NCBI GenBank assembly: GCA_013204985.1
Contig: JABMLG010000005.1
Location: forward strand, 62,001 to 126,000
Origin: Microbacteriaceae bacterium VKM Ac-2855
GTDB lineage: Bacteria > Actinomycetota > Actinomycetes > Actinomycetales > Microbacteriaceae
Reading direction: 5' to 3'
DNA: 64,000 nt
Below the pieces are notes generated by a model. The model worked only from the letters and a program-made list of their open reading frames with translations. It did no database searches and was not told where the DNA came from. How positions within the stretch are numbered: the stretch's first letter is position 1; each line of letters starts with the position of its first letter. This document shows positions 50,692 to 59,977 of this stretch, piece by piece. A program made the position numbers and the translations under genes.

Positions 50692-52155
50692 ATGACGATC
50701 GACCGCCGCCTCTTCCTCGCTGGGGCGTTCGCCGGCGCGAGCACTCTGGTGCTCTCCGCGTGCACACCCCAGAAGCCGAGCCCCGGTCCGACCAGCTCGG
50801 TGACGACGGCCCCCGTGCCGACGCCGACCGGCACGGCGGTGCCGCGCCCGAGCGCGTTCGTGCGCAACAGTTGGGGCGCCGACCCCTACGCCTACGGCTC
50901 GACCTCGTATCTGCCCGTCGGCGGCACGCCCGAGCATCGGATCGATCTCGCGCAGAACGTCGGCGATCGGGTCTTCTTCGCGGGCGAGGCGACCGATTCG
51001 ACCGCGCCGGGCACGGTCGAGGGCGCCTACGCCTCGGGCGTGCGCGCCGCCGGCGAGATCAGCGCGATCGCGGCCGAGGGCGAGAAGATCGCGGTGATCG
51101 GCGCAGGCCTCGCCGGTGCCGTCGCGGCTCGCCGCCTGGCGGATGCGGGCTACCAGGTCTTCGTCTTCGAGGCCCGCGACCGCCTCGGCGGCCGCATCGC
51201 GACCAGCACGCCCGACGACTGGCCGGTGCCGGTCGACTCGGGCGCCTTCTGGTTCGAGGACTCCGGAACGAGCACCCTCGGCACCGCGCTGCAGGACGCT
51301 CAGCTGAGCACGGACCCGATCGACCTGACCGTCGCGGCGGTCGACGCGGCGGGCGCCTCCGTCGATCTCGGCGACGCCGGAGCGCGCGCGATCGAGCGTG
51401 CCGTCGCCTGGGCGGCCGAGCAGCCCCTCGACCTCCCGCTCATCGACGCCCTCGTCGGCTCCGGGGCGGCGGATCCGACCGCTGCCGAGCCCGCCGACGG
51501 CGTGAATGACGCCGACCGCATCGCGAGCGCGCTGGCCGCCGGTCCGTCCCTCGCGCAGGGCGCCTCGGCTGCCGAGATCTCGGGCTGGTACGCGCTGGGC
51601 GACCCGGCGTCCGCTCCCACCTCGACGCCCACCCCCGCGCCGGGCGACGGCAGCCTCTACGCTCCGGACGGCCTGGGCGCTCTGGTGTCGTCGCTGCTGA
51701 CGGATGTGGAGGTGGCGCTCAAGACCGTGGTCACCTCGGTCGGCTACGACCTCGACGGGGTGAGCATCCGCTTGAGCACCGGCGAATCGTTCGCGGCGGG
51801 CCGCGTGCTGGTCACGGTGCCGCTGGGCGTGCTCAAGACCGACGCGCTGGCTTTCGATCCGCCGCTGCCGTTCGCGCACCGAACGGCGATCGGCGCGTTG
51901 GGCATGGGTGTCGTCGACACGCTGTGGCTGCGCTTCGACGAATCGTTCTGGTCGACGGATGCGGTGCGCTGGTCGCTCGTCGACGGCTCCGACGCGCTCA
52001 CGGAGTGGCTGAACCTCGAGCCGCTCACGGGCGAGCCGATCCTGGTCGCACTGATCGGTGCGGATGCGGCGCTCGCCACCGAACAGCTCGGCGACGACGA
52101 TCTGCTCACGGCCGCGATGGCCGCACTGGCTCCGTTCGCCGCCGTCGCCGACTGA
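50692..52155 (+). CDS. circularly permuted flavin amine oxidase-like lipoprotein
   Basis: 487 residues. N-terminus RRLFLAGAFAGASTLVLSAC is a TAT-like lipoprotein signal (lipobox Cys24). NSWGADPYAYGSTSYLPVGG (59-78) and DRVFFAGEATDSTAPGTVEG (92-111), which close a normal monoamine oxidase, come first. The N-terminal FAD motif VIGAGLAGAVAARRLADAGY (135-154) with DRLGGRIATS follows, then the substrate domain to LVTVPLGVLK. The protein ends after GADAALATEQLGDD without a second copy of the FAGEAT motif, so the order is permuted rather than duplicated. Probably an exported amine or polyene oxidase. GAGACACGAGG precedes the ATG. Confidence 0.8.
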   Translation: MTIDRRLFLAGAFAGASTLVLSACTPQKPSPGPTSSVTTAPVPTPTGTAVPRPSAFVRNSWGADPYAYGSTSYLPVGGTPEHRIDLAQNVGDRVFFAGEATDSTAPGTVEGAYASGVRAAGEISAIAAEGEKIAVIGAGLAGAVAARRLADAGYQVFVFEARDRLGGRIATSTPDDWPVPVDSGAFWFEDSGTSTLGTALQDAQLSTDPIDLTVAAVDAAGASVDLGDAGARAIERAVAWAAEQPLDLPLIDALVGSGAADPTAAEPADGVNDADRIASALAAGPSLAQGASAAEISGWYALGDPASAPTSTPTPAPGDGSLYAPDGLGALVSSLLTDVEVALKTVVTSVGYDLDGVSIRLSTGESFAAGRVLVTVPLGVLKTDALAFDPPLPFAHRTAIGALGMGVVDTLWLRFDESFWSTDAVRWSLVDGSDALTEWLNLEPLTGEPILVALIGADAALATEQLGDDDLLTAAMAALAPFAAVAD

Positions 52156-52164
52156 GGCGGTCGG

Positions 52165-52298
52165 GCGCCGACGGAAACGGGTCGGCGCCGACGGAAACAG
52201 GTCGCCGACGGAAACGGGCGCCGACGGAAACGGGCGCCGACGGAAACGGGCGCCGACGGAAACAGGCGCCGACGGAAACAGGGCGCCGACGGAGAGCG
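52165..52298 (+). repeat. tandem GACGGAAAC repeat after the amine oxidase gene
   Basis: Seven copies of a 16-19-bp unit with CGCCGACGGAAAC, and one degenerate copy, separated by GGG or AGG. They fill the gap before the convergent mutarotase gene. Confidence 0.85.
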
Positions 52299-52310
52299 CC
52301 GTCGCCGCGC

Positions 52311-52634
52311 TCAGTCCAGGTGGAACACCTCGGGCAGCGCGTGCCACCATTCACCGTCCGCCACCTCGGCCACCGGGCGCTGCAACGGCATGCACAGCTG
52401 CCACCACTGCTGGGTGATCGGGTCCGCCGCGACGAGGGCGAGGTCGGCCTCGAGGTCGGTACCGCGGTACTCGAAGTACGAGAAAAGCAGGGTCTCGTAG
52501 CGGTAGATCGAGTAGTTCGTGATGTGGCTGGCCGTGAGACGCGCGAGCACGGCCGGCCAGGCCGCGGCGTGGATCCGCTCGTACTCGGTGACGCCCGCCG
52601 GATCGAGCGCGATCACCTCTGCGACGCGCCTCAC
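52311..52634 (-). CDS. rhaM: L-rhamnose/L-fucose mutarotase-type protein
   Basis: 107 residues, RhaM/DUF718 fold. RVAEVIALDPAGVTEYERIH, NYSIYRYETLLFSYFEYRG, and the C-terminal EWWHALPEVFHLD with the catalytic His and paired Trp. It interconverts alpha and beta anomers of a 6-deoxy sugar. Last gene of the fucose operon; its ATG overlaps the lactonase stop (ATGA). In this context L-fucose is more likely than L-rhamnose as substrate. Confidence 0.88.
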   Translation of the reverse strand: MRRVAEVIALDPAGVTEYERIHAAAWPAVLARLTASHITNYSIYRYETLLFSYFEYRGTDLEADLALVAADPITQQWWQLCMPLQRPVAEVADGEWWHALPEVFHLD

Positions 52635-53503
52635 GACGCGACCGCCCGAGCCAGCAGCTGGGCATCGATGCGGTAGAAGCTCTCGGCCGTCCCGCCGGTG
52701 ATGGCGGTTCGTTCGGTCTCGCCCAGCCCTGCGAAGATCCCAGTGAGAGCATCCCAGACCCGGTCGTACCCGCCGGCCGTCACCGAGATCGGCCAGTCCC
52801 CGCCGTACATCAGACGTTCGGCGCCGAAGAGCCCGAGGGCGTGTTCGAAGGCGGGTCGGATGCCGTCGAGGGTCCAGGATGCGGGATCACCGACGGCCGA
52901 GTAGAGGCCGGACACCTTGGCGCAGACCAGAGGATTGCGTGCGGCGTCGGCGAGGAGGGCCGACCACGACTCCCATGAGTCGGCGCCGATCGGCGGCTTG
53001 GCGAGGTGGTCGATCACGATCCGGAGCTCGGGGTGACGCTCCGAGAGGATCGGCACGAGCTCGAGGTGCTCCGGCAGCACGGCGACCAGGTCGAAGCTCA
53101 GCGCCGCCGCGGACAGCAGGTCCAGGCTCTCGCGCTGCGCCTCGCCGAGCAGCCATCGCGGGTCCGGAAGGTCGTGGATGAGGTTGCGCACTCCGACGAT
53201 CGCGGGATCCGCGGCGAACTCTGCGGCGAGCTCGGCCGTGCGCGTCGGGTCATCGAGCGGCGCGAACGCGACGATCGCGGCGATCTGCGGATGCGCGGCC
53301 GCCGTCTCGCGCATCAGCGCGGTGTCCTCGTCGTTGTCGGCCGACTGCACGAGAATCGTGGCCTGCACCCCGGCGCGCCGGAGCGAGGGCTCGAGTTCCT
53401 CGAAGCCGATCGCCCGGTCGATCGGCGCCAGCGCGGGGCCGAGCCAGTCGTAGCGGGCCCGAGCCGGGTCCCACACGTGCTGGTGCGCGTCGATGACCGC
53501 CAT
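52631..53503 (-). CDS. amidohydrolase family L-fucono-lactonase
   Basis: 290 residues, TIM-barrel metal-dependent hydrolase of the COG3618 group. DAHQHVWDP (metal-binding His pair), SADNDEDTALMRETAAAHPQ, VIDHLAKPPI, and YGGDWPISV with the metal Asp near the C-terminus. It hydrolyses L-fucono-1,5-lactone to L-fuconate. The start codon shares one base with the dehydratase stop, so it is the third gene of the operon. Confidence 0.88.
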   Translation of the reverse strand: MAVIDAHQHVWDPARARYDWLGPALAPIDRAIGFEELEPSLRRAGVQATILVQSADNDEDTALMRETAAAHPQIAAIVAFAPLDDPTRTAELAAEFAADPAIVGVRNLIHDLPDPRWLLGEAQRESLDLLSAAALSFDLVAVLPEHLELVPILSERHPELRIVIDHLAKPPIGADSWESWSALLADAARNPLVCAKVSGLYSAVGDPASWTLDGIRPAFEHALGLFGAERLMYGGDWPISVTAGGYDRVWDALTGIFAGLGETERTAITGGTAESFYRIDAQLLARAVAS

Positions 53504-54810
53504 CAGAAGCCTCGCCCCGCCCAGTAGCTGCCGGTGGGGTATGTGTAGTGCTGGACTGATTGGGGGTGCATTTGTGCGCTGTAGCCGGGTGCGTTGGGGA
53601 TCGTGTAGGCGCCGTTCTGGACGATGCAGGGGTCGACGAAGTGTTCGTGGAGGTGGTCGACGAATTCGGTGACGCGGTCTTCGAGGGTGCCGGAGACGCA
53701 GACGTAGTCGAAGATGGAGAGGTGTTGGACGAGTTCGCAGAGTCCGACGCCGCCGGCGTGGGGGCAGACGGGGACGCCGAATTTCCAGGCCATCAGGTAG
53801 ACGCTGAGGATCTCGTTGACGCTGGCGAGGCGGGCGGAGTCGAGTTGGCAGAAGTCGATCGCTTGGGCTTGGAACATCTGTTTGAACAGCACCCGGTTCA
53901 TTCCGTGTTCACCGGTGGCGACTCCGATGGGGGCGACGGCGTGGCGGATGGCGGCGTGGCCGAGGATGTCGTCGGGGCTGGTGGGTTCTTCGATCCAGTG
54001 CGGCTGGAATTCGGCGAGGGAGTGCATCCACTCGATCGCTTCGGGGACGTCCCAGACCTGGTTCGCGTCGATCATGAGTTTGGCGTCCCAGCCGATGACC
54101 TCGCGGGCGATGCGCAGGCGGCGGATGTCGTCCTCGCGGTTGGCGCCGACTTTGAGTTTCACGTGTCGGTAGCCTTCGTCGACGGCTTCGTGGAGGAGGC
54201 GGCGTAGTTTGTCGTCGGAGTAGCCGAGCCAGCCGGCGCTGGTGGTGTAGCAGGGGTAGCCGCCGCGTGTTTCGAGTTCCGCGATGCGGGCGGCGCGGGT
54301 GGGCTGCTTCTCGCGGAGGATCGCGATCGCTTCGTCGCGGGTGAGGGCGTCGGAGAGGTAGCGCAGGTCGGCTGCGTCGACGAGCTGTTCCGGGGTCATC
54401 TCGGCGAGCAGTCGCCAGAGCGGTTTGCCGGCTCGGCGGGCGGCCAGGTCCCAGACGGCGTTCATCACCGCGGCGGTCGCGAGGTGCACGACGCCTTTCT
54501 CCGGGCCGAGCCAGCGCAGCTGCGAGTCGTTCTGCATCGTGCGGTACGTCGCTCCGAGGTCGTCGGTGATCTCCTCCACCGTGCGTCCGATGAGGGGGAG
54601 GCCGCGCTGGCGGGCGGCTTCCACGCACAGGTCGTTGCCGCGGCCGATGGTGAACGTGAACCCGTAGCCCGATACCGCCGGGTCATCGGTGTGGATCACG
54701 ACGTAGGCGGCGGAGTAGTCGCCGTCCTTGTTCATCGCATCCGAGCCGTCAGCACTCAACGACGTCGGGAAGCGCACATCGTGCGTAGTCACAGCGGTGA
54801 TAGTGGTCAT
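53503..54810 (-). CDS. L-fuconate dehydratase
   Basis: 435 residues, enolase superfamily of the mandelate-racemase type. The acid/base KLKVG (about 220), metal ligands in [18 protein letters not shown] and [10 protein letters not shown], and the His in [12 protein letters not shown] are all present. It dehydrates L-fuconate to 2-keto-3-deoxy-L-fuconate. ATG overlaps the upstream gene stop (ATGA). Codon use changes inside the gene: the first third uses AAG/GAG/CAG like its neighbours; downstream AAA, GAA, CAA and CTC prevail, which suggests a recombined, foreign 3' part. Confidence 0.92.
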   Translation of the reverse strand: MTTITAVTTHDVRFPTSLSADGSDAMNKDGDYSAAYVVIHTDDPAVSGYGFTFTIGRGNDLCVEAARQRGLPLIGRTVEEITDDLGATYRTMQNDSQLRWLGPEKGVVHLATAAVMNAVWDLAARRAGKPLWRLLAEMTPEQLVDAADLRYLSDALTRDEAIAILREKQPTRAARIAELETRGGYPCYTTSAGWLGYSDDKLRRLLHEAVDEGYRHVKLKVGANREDDIRRLRIAREVIGWDAKLMIDANQVWDVPEAIEWMHSLAEFQPHWIEEPTSPDDILGHAAIRHAVAPIGVATGEHGMNRVLFKQMFQAQAIDFCQLDSARLASVNEILSVYLMAWKFGVPVCPHAGGVGLCELVQHLSIFDYVCVSGTLEDRVTEFVDHLHEHFVDPCIVQNGAYTIPNAPGYSAQMHPQSVQHYTYPTGSYWAGRGF

Positions 54811-55799
54811 GATGCTCCAGTGAAGGTGGTCGGCGAGTCGATCAGACCGGCGTCGCGGAGTGCGGGCCAGAGTTCGGTGGGCACGGAGGCGCCGGCGCGG
54901 CGGACGTTCTCGGTGAGCTGTTCAGCCGAGCGGGCGCCGAGAACGACCGAGACGACGGCGGGATGGCTCAGCGCGAAGGCGATGGCGGCCTCGGGCAGCG
55001 TGCAGCCGAAGCGCTCGCAGACCTCGGCGATCAGGGTGGCGCGCTCGATCAGCGCGCGCGGCGCCTCCTGGTAGTCGTAGTGCGCATCGGTGCGAGGTCG
55101 ATCGCGGCCCAGCAGCCCCGAGTTGTAGACGCCGGCGGCGACGATGCCCACGCCGCGCTCCAGCGCGAGCGGCAGCAGCTCGTCGAGACCGCTCTGGTCG
55201 AGGAGGGTGAAGCGGCCGGCGAGCATGATCAGGTCGACGTCCGCGACGCGGATCAGCTCGGCGGGCATCGCGCTCTGGTTCATCCCGGCGCCGACGGCGC
55301 GCAGTACACCCTGCTCGCGCAGCTCGATCAGTGTGTCGATGCCGGTAGTGGACGCCGAGCTCCAGTGGTCGTCGGGATCGTGCAAGTACACGATGTCGAG
55401 CCGGTCGAGACCGGTGCGCTCGAGGCTGGACTCGATCGAGCGCAGGATGCCGTCTCGTGAGAAGTCCCAGACCCGCCGGGTGTCCGCGGGAACAGCGAAA
55501 CCCTCCGAGTCGATGCCGGGATCCGGGTCCGGGTTCGCCTCGAGCAGTCGACCGGCCTTGGTGGAGATCACGAACTCGTCGCGCGGATACGCCCGCAACG
55601 CCCGCCCGAGTCGACGCTCGGAGAGTCCCAAGCCGTAGTGCGGTGCGGTGTCGAAGTAGCGGATCCCACGCTGCCAGGCGGCGGCGACCACGGCTTCGGC
55701 CTGCTGATCGTCGATCGCGCTGAACAGATTGCCCAGCTGAGCGGTGCCCAGCCCGCTCTCGGTCAGCTCGAGCCCGCCTCGTGTCGCGCGTCGTCGCAT
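54807..55799 (-). CDS. aldo/keto reductase, L-fucose (D-threo-aldose) 1-dehydrogenase type
   Basis: 330 residues. AKR barrel with catalytic Asp and Tyr in [18 protein letters not shown] (about 48-65), Lys in [11 protein letters not shown], and His in [11 protein letters not shown]. Members next to fuconate dehydratase oxidise L-fucose to its lactone, feeding the lactonase gene downstream. The ATG at 55799 is favoured because GGAAGG precedes it by six bases; an upstream in-frame ATG at 55826 has no ribosome site. First gene of the operon. Confidence 0.85.
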   Translation of the reverse strand: MRRRATRGGLELTESGLGTAQLGNLFSAIDDQQAEAVVAAAWQRGIRYFDTAPHYGLGLSERRLGRALRAYPRDEFVISTKAGRLLEANPDPDPGIDSEGFAVPADTRRVWDFSRDGILRSIESSLERTGLDRLDIVYLHDPDDHWSSASTTGIDTLIELREQGVLRAVGAGMNQSAMPAELIRVADVDLIMLAGRFTLLDQSGLDELLPLALERGVGIVAAGVYNSGLLGRDRPRTDAHYDYQEAPRALIERATLIAEVCERFGCTLPEAAIAFALSHPAVVSVVLGARSAEQLTENVRRAGASVPTELWPALRDAGLIDSPTTFTGAS

Positions 55800-55828
55800 C
55801 CCTCGCCTTCCGTCGTCATCGACCATTT

Positions 55829-55868
55829 GTCTCAGACCAGGAATACATTAGATCAATCAATGCGTCAA
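55829..55868 (-). promoter_or_regulatory. promoter and operator candidate of the fucose operon
   Basis: Minus strand: -35 TTGACG (55863-55868), 17-bp spacer, -10 TATTCC (55840-55845). The perfect palindrome GTCTCAGAC (55829-55837), within TTTGTCTCAGACCA, covers the expected transcription start and fits the spacing of FadR/GntR-type operators. The regulator is not proven. Confidence 0.5.
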
Positions 55869-55983
55869 TGGCGCAGACGGCGCTGCTGCACAAAGACCTT
55901 CCGAGATTAGTCGGATGAATCGGACGACATCCGGCGGATCGCGCCGCCGGTCGGTCCACCCGCGCGAGCGTGACGTCATTGCG

Positions 55984-56026
55984 TATGATCAAACGATTGC
56001 GCACGCACCGCTCAGCGGGATACCGT
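55984..56026 (+). promoter_or_regulatory. LacI-type operator O1 and promoter of the CoA-transferase operon
   Basis: Left half TATGATCAAAC, right half GATTGCGCACG (55984-56005), centred on CG. The -35 TTGCGC (55997-56002) lies inside the right half; 18-bp spacer; -10 TACCGT (56021-56026). Eighteen of 22 bases match operator O2 at 60891. Confidence 0.7.
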
Positions 56027-56083
56027 GGGCCGACGCAACGACCGCGGCCGACACCGCGCGGTCACGGATCCGAAGGACGACTC

Positions 56084-57316
56084 ATGCCCGGACAGCCCAC
56101 CACCCCACCCGAGCCGCGCACGCCCGCCCGGGGCGCCCGGCCGCTCGACGGCATCCTCGTCCTCGATTTCTCACAGTTCCTCGCCGGCCCGGTGGCCGCG
56201 ATGCGCCTCGCCGATCTGGGCGCGCGCGTGATCAAGATCGAGCGGCCGCAGGGCGGCGACATCGGTCGGGGGCTCGCCTTCGCCGGCCGGACGGCCGACG
56301 GGGACACCGTCTCGTTCCACGCGATGAATCGCAACAAGCAGGGCATGACGGCCGATCTGAAGAACGCGGACGATCTCGCCGCGGTGCGCGATCTCGTCGC
56401 GCGAGCCGACGTCATCATCCAGAACTTCCGACCGGGGGTGATGGAACGGATCGGGCTCGACTACGAGTCGGTGCGGAAGATCAACCCCGCCATCGTCTAC
56501 GGCAGCGCCAGCGGATACGGCGACACCGGCCCGTGGGCGTCGCGCCCGGGTCAAGACCTGCTCGCGCAGTCGGTCTCGGGGCTGCCCTGGCTCAACGGCT
56601 CGGCCGAGGACGGACCGGTGCCGGTCGGGCTCTCCATCGCGGACCACCTGACCAGCTGCCACCTCGCCCAAGGAGTGACGGCACTGCTCGTGCGCCGGTT
56701 CCGCACCGGCGAGGGCGGCCTCGCCGAGACCAGCCTGCTCGAGGCGATGCTCGACCTGCAGTTCGAACTGCTCTCGACGCACCTCAACGACGACACCGTC
56801 ACCGTCCGCCGCGGCGGCGCCCATTCCGCGCACGCGTTCCTGCCCGCACCGTACGGCACGTACCCCACCAGCGACGGCTACCTCGCCCTGGCGATGAACC
56901 CGGTCCCGAAGCTCGGTGAGCTCCTCGGTGTCGCCGAACTGGTGGCGATGACCGATCCGCAGCAGTGGTGGGACCAGCAGGAGGAGATCGAGGCGCTGCT
57001 CGCGGCCCACTTCGCCACGGCGACGACGGATGCGTGGCTCGAGGTGCTCGACGCGGCGGACGTGTGGTGCGCGCCGGTGCTCACATTGGAGCAGCTCGTC
57101 GCGCACGACGGCTTCCGCGCCCTCGACATGACCCAGAGCCTGGTGCGGCCCGCCGAGGTGACCGATGACGGCACCGAGCTGACCCTGCGCACCACACGCA
57201 GCCCGATCCGCATCGACGGCGCGGTGCTCTCGAGCCCGGTCCCCGCGCCGAAACTCGGGCAGCACGACGCTCTGATCCGCGCCGAGTTCCTCTCCGACAC
57301 GTCGGTGCCCGCGTGA
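56084..57316 (+). CDS. CaiB/BaiF (class III) CoA-transferase family protein
   Basis: 410 residues. Family hallmarks: ILVLDFSQFLAGPVAAMRLA, GARVIKIERPQGGD, NRNKQGMTADLKN, NFRPGVMERIGLDY, SASGYGDTGPWASRPGQDLL. In other members the acyl-accepting Asp lies in a GQxVDVSL motif; here the aligned segment is GGLAETSLLEAML with Glu215 in place of Asp. AAGGA precedes the ATG at 56084. First gene of an operon with a solute-binding-like protein (GTGA overlap), a MaoC-like protein and a LacI regulator. It probably moves CoA to a hydroxy or oxo acid from sugar breakdown; the substrate is unknown. Confidence 0.88.
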   Translation: MPGQPTTPPEPRTPARGARPLDGILVLDFSQFLAGPVAAMRLADLGARVIKIERPQGGDIGRGLAFAGRTADGDTVSFHAMNRNKQGMTADLKNADDLAAVRDLVARADVIIQNFRPGVMERIGLDYESVRKINPAIVYGSASGYGDTGPWASRPGQDLLAQSVSGLPWLNGSAEDGPVPVGLSIADHLTSCHLAQGVTALLVRRFRTGEGGLAETSLLEAMLDLQFELLSTHLNDDTVTVRRGGAHSAHAFLPAPYGTYPTSDGYLALAMNPVPKLGELLGVAELVAMTDPQQWWDQQEEIEALLAAHFATATTDAWLEVLDAADVWCAPVLTLEQLVAHDGFRALDMTQSLVRPAEVTDDGTELTLRTTRSPIRIDGAVLSSPVPAPKLGQHDALIRAEFLSDTSVPA

Positions 57317-58437
57317 GCGTGGTGCTGAGGGGGATGACCTGGGAGCATCCGCGCGGCTACGACTGCCAGGTCGCGACCGCGGCGGCGTTCGGCGCGGCGC
57401 ATCCGCAGATCGAGGTGCGTTGGGAGAAGCGGTCGCTGCAGGCCTTCGCGGACGCGCCGCTGGACGCCCTCGCCGCCGAGTACGACCTGCTCGTGATCGA
57501 CCACCCGCACGTGCCACTGGCGGCCGAGAACGGCTGGCTCGCTCCGCTCGACGGCGCCGGGTTCGACGACGAGCTGGCCGCGCTGGCGGCGGAGTCGGTG
57601 GGTCGCTCGCACGCCAGCTACCGCCACCTCGGCCGGCAGTGGGGGCTGGCGACGGATGCGGCCGCGCACGTGGCGGCGTACCGCCCCGACCTGCTCGCCG
57701 AGCCGCCGCGCGACTGGGCGGCGGTGCTCGACCTGGCGCGTGAGGGACGCGTGCTCTGGCCGGCGAAACCGATCGACGCGTTCTCGAGCCTGGCGAGCGT
57801 CTCCGGCAGCCACGGCGCCTCACCGCATCCGCAGCCCGGTGTCTGGCTGGCCGAGAGCGACGCCCTCGCTGCACTCGACATCCTGCACGAGCTCGCGGCG
57901 CACGTGCCCACCGAGAACCTCGGGCACAATCCGATCCAGGTCGCCGAGATGCTCGCCGATGGTGATCAGTACGCGTACGCGCCGCTGCTGTTCGGCTACA
58001 CGAACTACTCCCGCCCGGGCTTCCGCCCGCATCGGTTGCGGTACATCGACATGCCGGCGGGATCGCACGGGGTGACCGGCTCGTTGCTGGCCGGCGCCGG
58101 GGTCGCGGTATCGGCCTTCAGTGCGCATCCGGATGAAGCGCGGCGCTACGCGTTCTACGCCGCGAGCGACGCGGTGCAGGCCGGCGTGTACTACGACGCG
58201 GGCGGCCAGCCCGGCTACGCCCACGCGTGGGATGACGATCGGTTGAACGCCGACGCCTGGGACTTCTTCCGCGGCACCCGGGCCTCCCTCGAGTGCGCCT
58301 GGACCCGCCCGCGGACGGCCGGCTTCATCGAGTTCCAAGACACGACCTCGCCCTGGGTCACTGCCGCGCTCCGCGGCGAGCTGACGGATGCCGACCTGGT
58401 GACGCGGATGAACGACGCAGCGTCGCGGCTGCTGTGA
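57313..58437 (+). CDS. solute-binding-protein-like protein without signal peptide
   Basis: 374 residues. [20 protein letters not shown], then [20 protein letters not shown] and [20 protein letters not shown], and a C-terminal [20 protein letters not shown] resemble family 1 sugar-binding proteins of ABC transporters. However, there is no N-terminal hydrophobic stretch or lipobox, and the first motif begins at residue 8. The GTG overlaps the CoA-transferase stop (GTGA), so an upstream signal is impossible. It is therefore probably cytoplasmic: an enzyme partner, a sensor or a scaffold rather than a transporter part. Confidence 0.8.
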   Translation: MSVVLRGMTWEHPRGYDCQVATAAAFGAAHPQIEVRWEKRSLQAFADAPLDALAAEYDLLVIDHPHVPLAAENGWLAPLDGAGFDDELAALAAESVGRSHASYRHLGRQWGLATDAAAHVAAYRPDLLAEPPRDWAAVLDLAREGRVLWPAKPIDAFSSLASVSGSHGASPHPQPGVWLAESDALAALDILHELAAHVPTENLGHNPIQVAEMLADGDQYAYAPLLFGYTNYSRPGFRPHRLRYIDMPAGSHGVTGSLLAGAGVAVSAFSAHPDEARRYAFYAASDAVQAGVYYDAGGQPGYAHAWDDDRLNADAWDFFRGTRASLECAWTRPRTAGFIEFQDTTSPWVTAALRGELTDADLVTRMNDAASRLL

Positions 58438-58471
58438 GACCGGGTACGACCCGGCGACGAGAGGACCGAAC

Positions 58472-58921
58472 ATGCTGACCCTGGACCGCTGGTACGACGA
58501 CTACGACATCGGTGAGAGCCGAACGAGCGTCGGGCGCACGATCACGGAGGCCGACGTGGTTCTGCACGCCGGCCAGACCGGTGACTTCTTCCCGCATCAC
58601 ATGGACGCCGTGTGGGCGGCGACGCAACCGATCGGAGCGCGCATCGCCCACGGCACGTTGATCATCGCCGTCGCGGTCGGGATGACGGCCGGAGACATCA
58701 ATCCGCAGTCGATGAGTTACGGCTACGACCGGGTGCGGTTCATCCGCCCGGTCTTCATCGGCGACACGATCACCGTCACCGCCGAGATCGCCGAGAAGAG
58801 CGACCACGCGAAGCGCCCGAGCGAGGTGGGCTATCTGCACGAGCTGGTGACGGTGCGCAACCAGGACGCCGCCGTCGTCGCGGTGCTGACACACCTCTAC
58901 CTGGTCAACAAACGCGGCTGA
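58472..58921 (+). CDS. MaoC-like hot-dog fold protein
   Basis: 149 residues. Single hot-dog domain with [20 protein letters not shown], then [20 protein letters not shown], and [20 protein letters not shown]. The catalytic Asp/His of R-specific enoyl-CoA hydratases is represented by [10 protein letters not shown]. It would add or remove water from an acyl-CoA, matching the CoA-transferase two genes upstream. GAGAGGACCGAAC precedes the ATG. Confidence 0.85.
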   Translation: MLTLDRWYDDYDIGESRTSVGRTITEADVVLHAGQTGDFFPHHMDAVWAATQPIGARIAHGTLIIAVAVGMTAGDINPQSMSYGYDRVRFIRPVFIGDTITVTAEIAEKSDHAKRPSEVGYLHELVTVRNQDAAVVAVLTHLYLVNKRG

Positions 58922-58953
58922 GCCCGCCGCCGCGGCCGGGCTACGCTGACCAC

Positions 58954-59964
58954 ATGGCCACCCTGAGCGACGTCGCGACGCGGGCGGGCGTGTCGATCTC
59001 GGCCGCCTCCCGCGTGCTGAGCGGTGATCCGGCCGGACGCGTCAGCGCGGCCACGCGGGAGCGGATCACCGCCGCCGCGAAGGAGCTCGACTACCGCCCG
59101 AACTTCGCCGGGCGCGCCTTGAAGATGGCTCGCACCAACGTTCTCGCGCTGATCGTTCCCGATCTGACCAATGCGCTCTTCACCGAGCTCACCCGCGGGG
59201 TCGAGGATGCGGCGATCGAGTTGGACTACGTCGTGCTGCTGGGCCGAGCGGAGGACATGCAACCGGGCGGGGAGATGATCGCCAGACTCATCGGTGAAGG
59301 CCGCGTCGACGGCGTGCTGGTGCAGTTGGGTGAGACGGTCGCTGCCGAACACGTGGCGACGTTGGCGGAGGCGAAGGTGCCCGTGGTGCTGATCCAGTCC
59401 GCTCTGCCCGGACGCCTCTCCTCGGTCGAACTGGAGGACCAGCGTGGGGCGGACGCGGCGACGCAGCACCTGATCGACCTCGGCCACCGGAGGATCGCGC
59501 TGCTGAACGGGCGACCGGACGTCTCGACGGCACGACGCCGAGGTGCCGGCTTCGACGCGGCGATGACGCGGGCCGGTCTCGAGGTCGACCCCGAGCTGCG
59601 CAGCGACCTCGGTTACGAGCCGGTATCAGGGCGCGAAGCGCTGCGGGCCGTGATGGGCGTGAACCCACCGCCGACCGGCGTGGTGGTCGCCAACGTCAAC
59701 GCCGCCATCGGCGCGCTGCACGAGGCTCGCACCCTCGGACTGCGCGTTCCGGAGGACGTCTCGATCGTCGGGATCCACGACGCCTGGACCGCCGAGAACA
59801 CCTGGCCGCCGCTGACGACGGTGCGCATGCCCCTCTACGAGCTCGGTCGCGCCGCCGTCGAGCGCCTCGTCGCGCGGATGCGATCGGATGAGCGCGAGAC
59901 CGTGATGGTGACCGAGCCCGCTCCCGAACTCGTCATCCGCGAATCGACCGCGCCTCCGCGCTGA
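58954..59964 (+). CDS. LacI family transcriptional regulator
   Basis: 336 residues. N-terminal helix-turn-helix and hinge (LSDVATRAGVSISAASRVLS, YRPNFAGRALK), then the sugar-binding core from residue 62 (NVLALIVPDLTNALFTELTR). It ends a cassette whose promoter, like that of the nearby ABC transporter, carries a matching LacI-type operator, so it is the likely repressor of both. ATG six bases after TACGCT (58942-58947), so it also has its own leaderless promoter. Confidence 0.92.
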   Translation: MATLSDVATRAGVSISAASRVLSGDPAGRVSAATRERITAAAKELDYRPNFAGRALKMARTNVLALIVPDLTNALFTELTRGVEDAAIELDYVVLLGRAEDMQPGGEMIARLIGEGRVDGVLVQLGETVAAEHVATLAEAKVPVVLIQSALPGRLSSVELEDQRGADAATQHLIDLGHRRIALLNGRPDVSTARRRGAGFDAAMTRAGLEVDPELRSDLGYEPVSGREALRAVMGVNPPPTGVVVANVNAAIGALHEARTLGLRVPEDVSIVGIHDAWTAENTWPPLTTVRMPLYELGRAAVERLVARMRSDERETVMVTEPAPELVIRESTAPPR

Positions 59965-59977
59965 TCCGGTGTACCCG

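Noticed and set aside
52165-52298. Short repeat array as CRISPR
   Set aside because: Unit of 16-19 bp with 2-3-base gaps; a simple tandem repeat.
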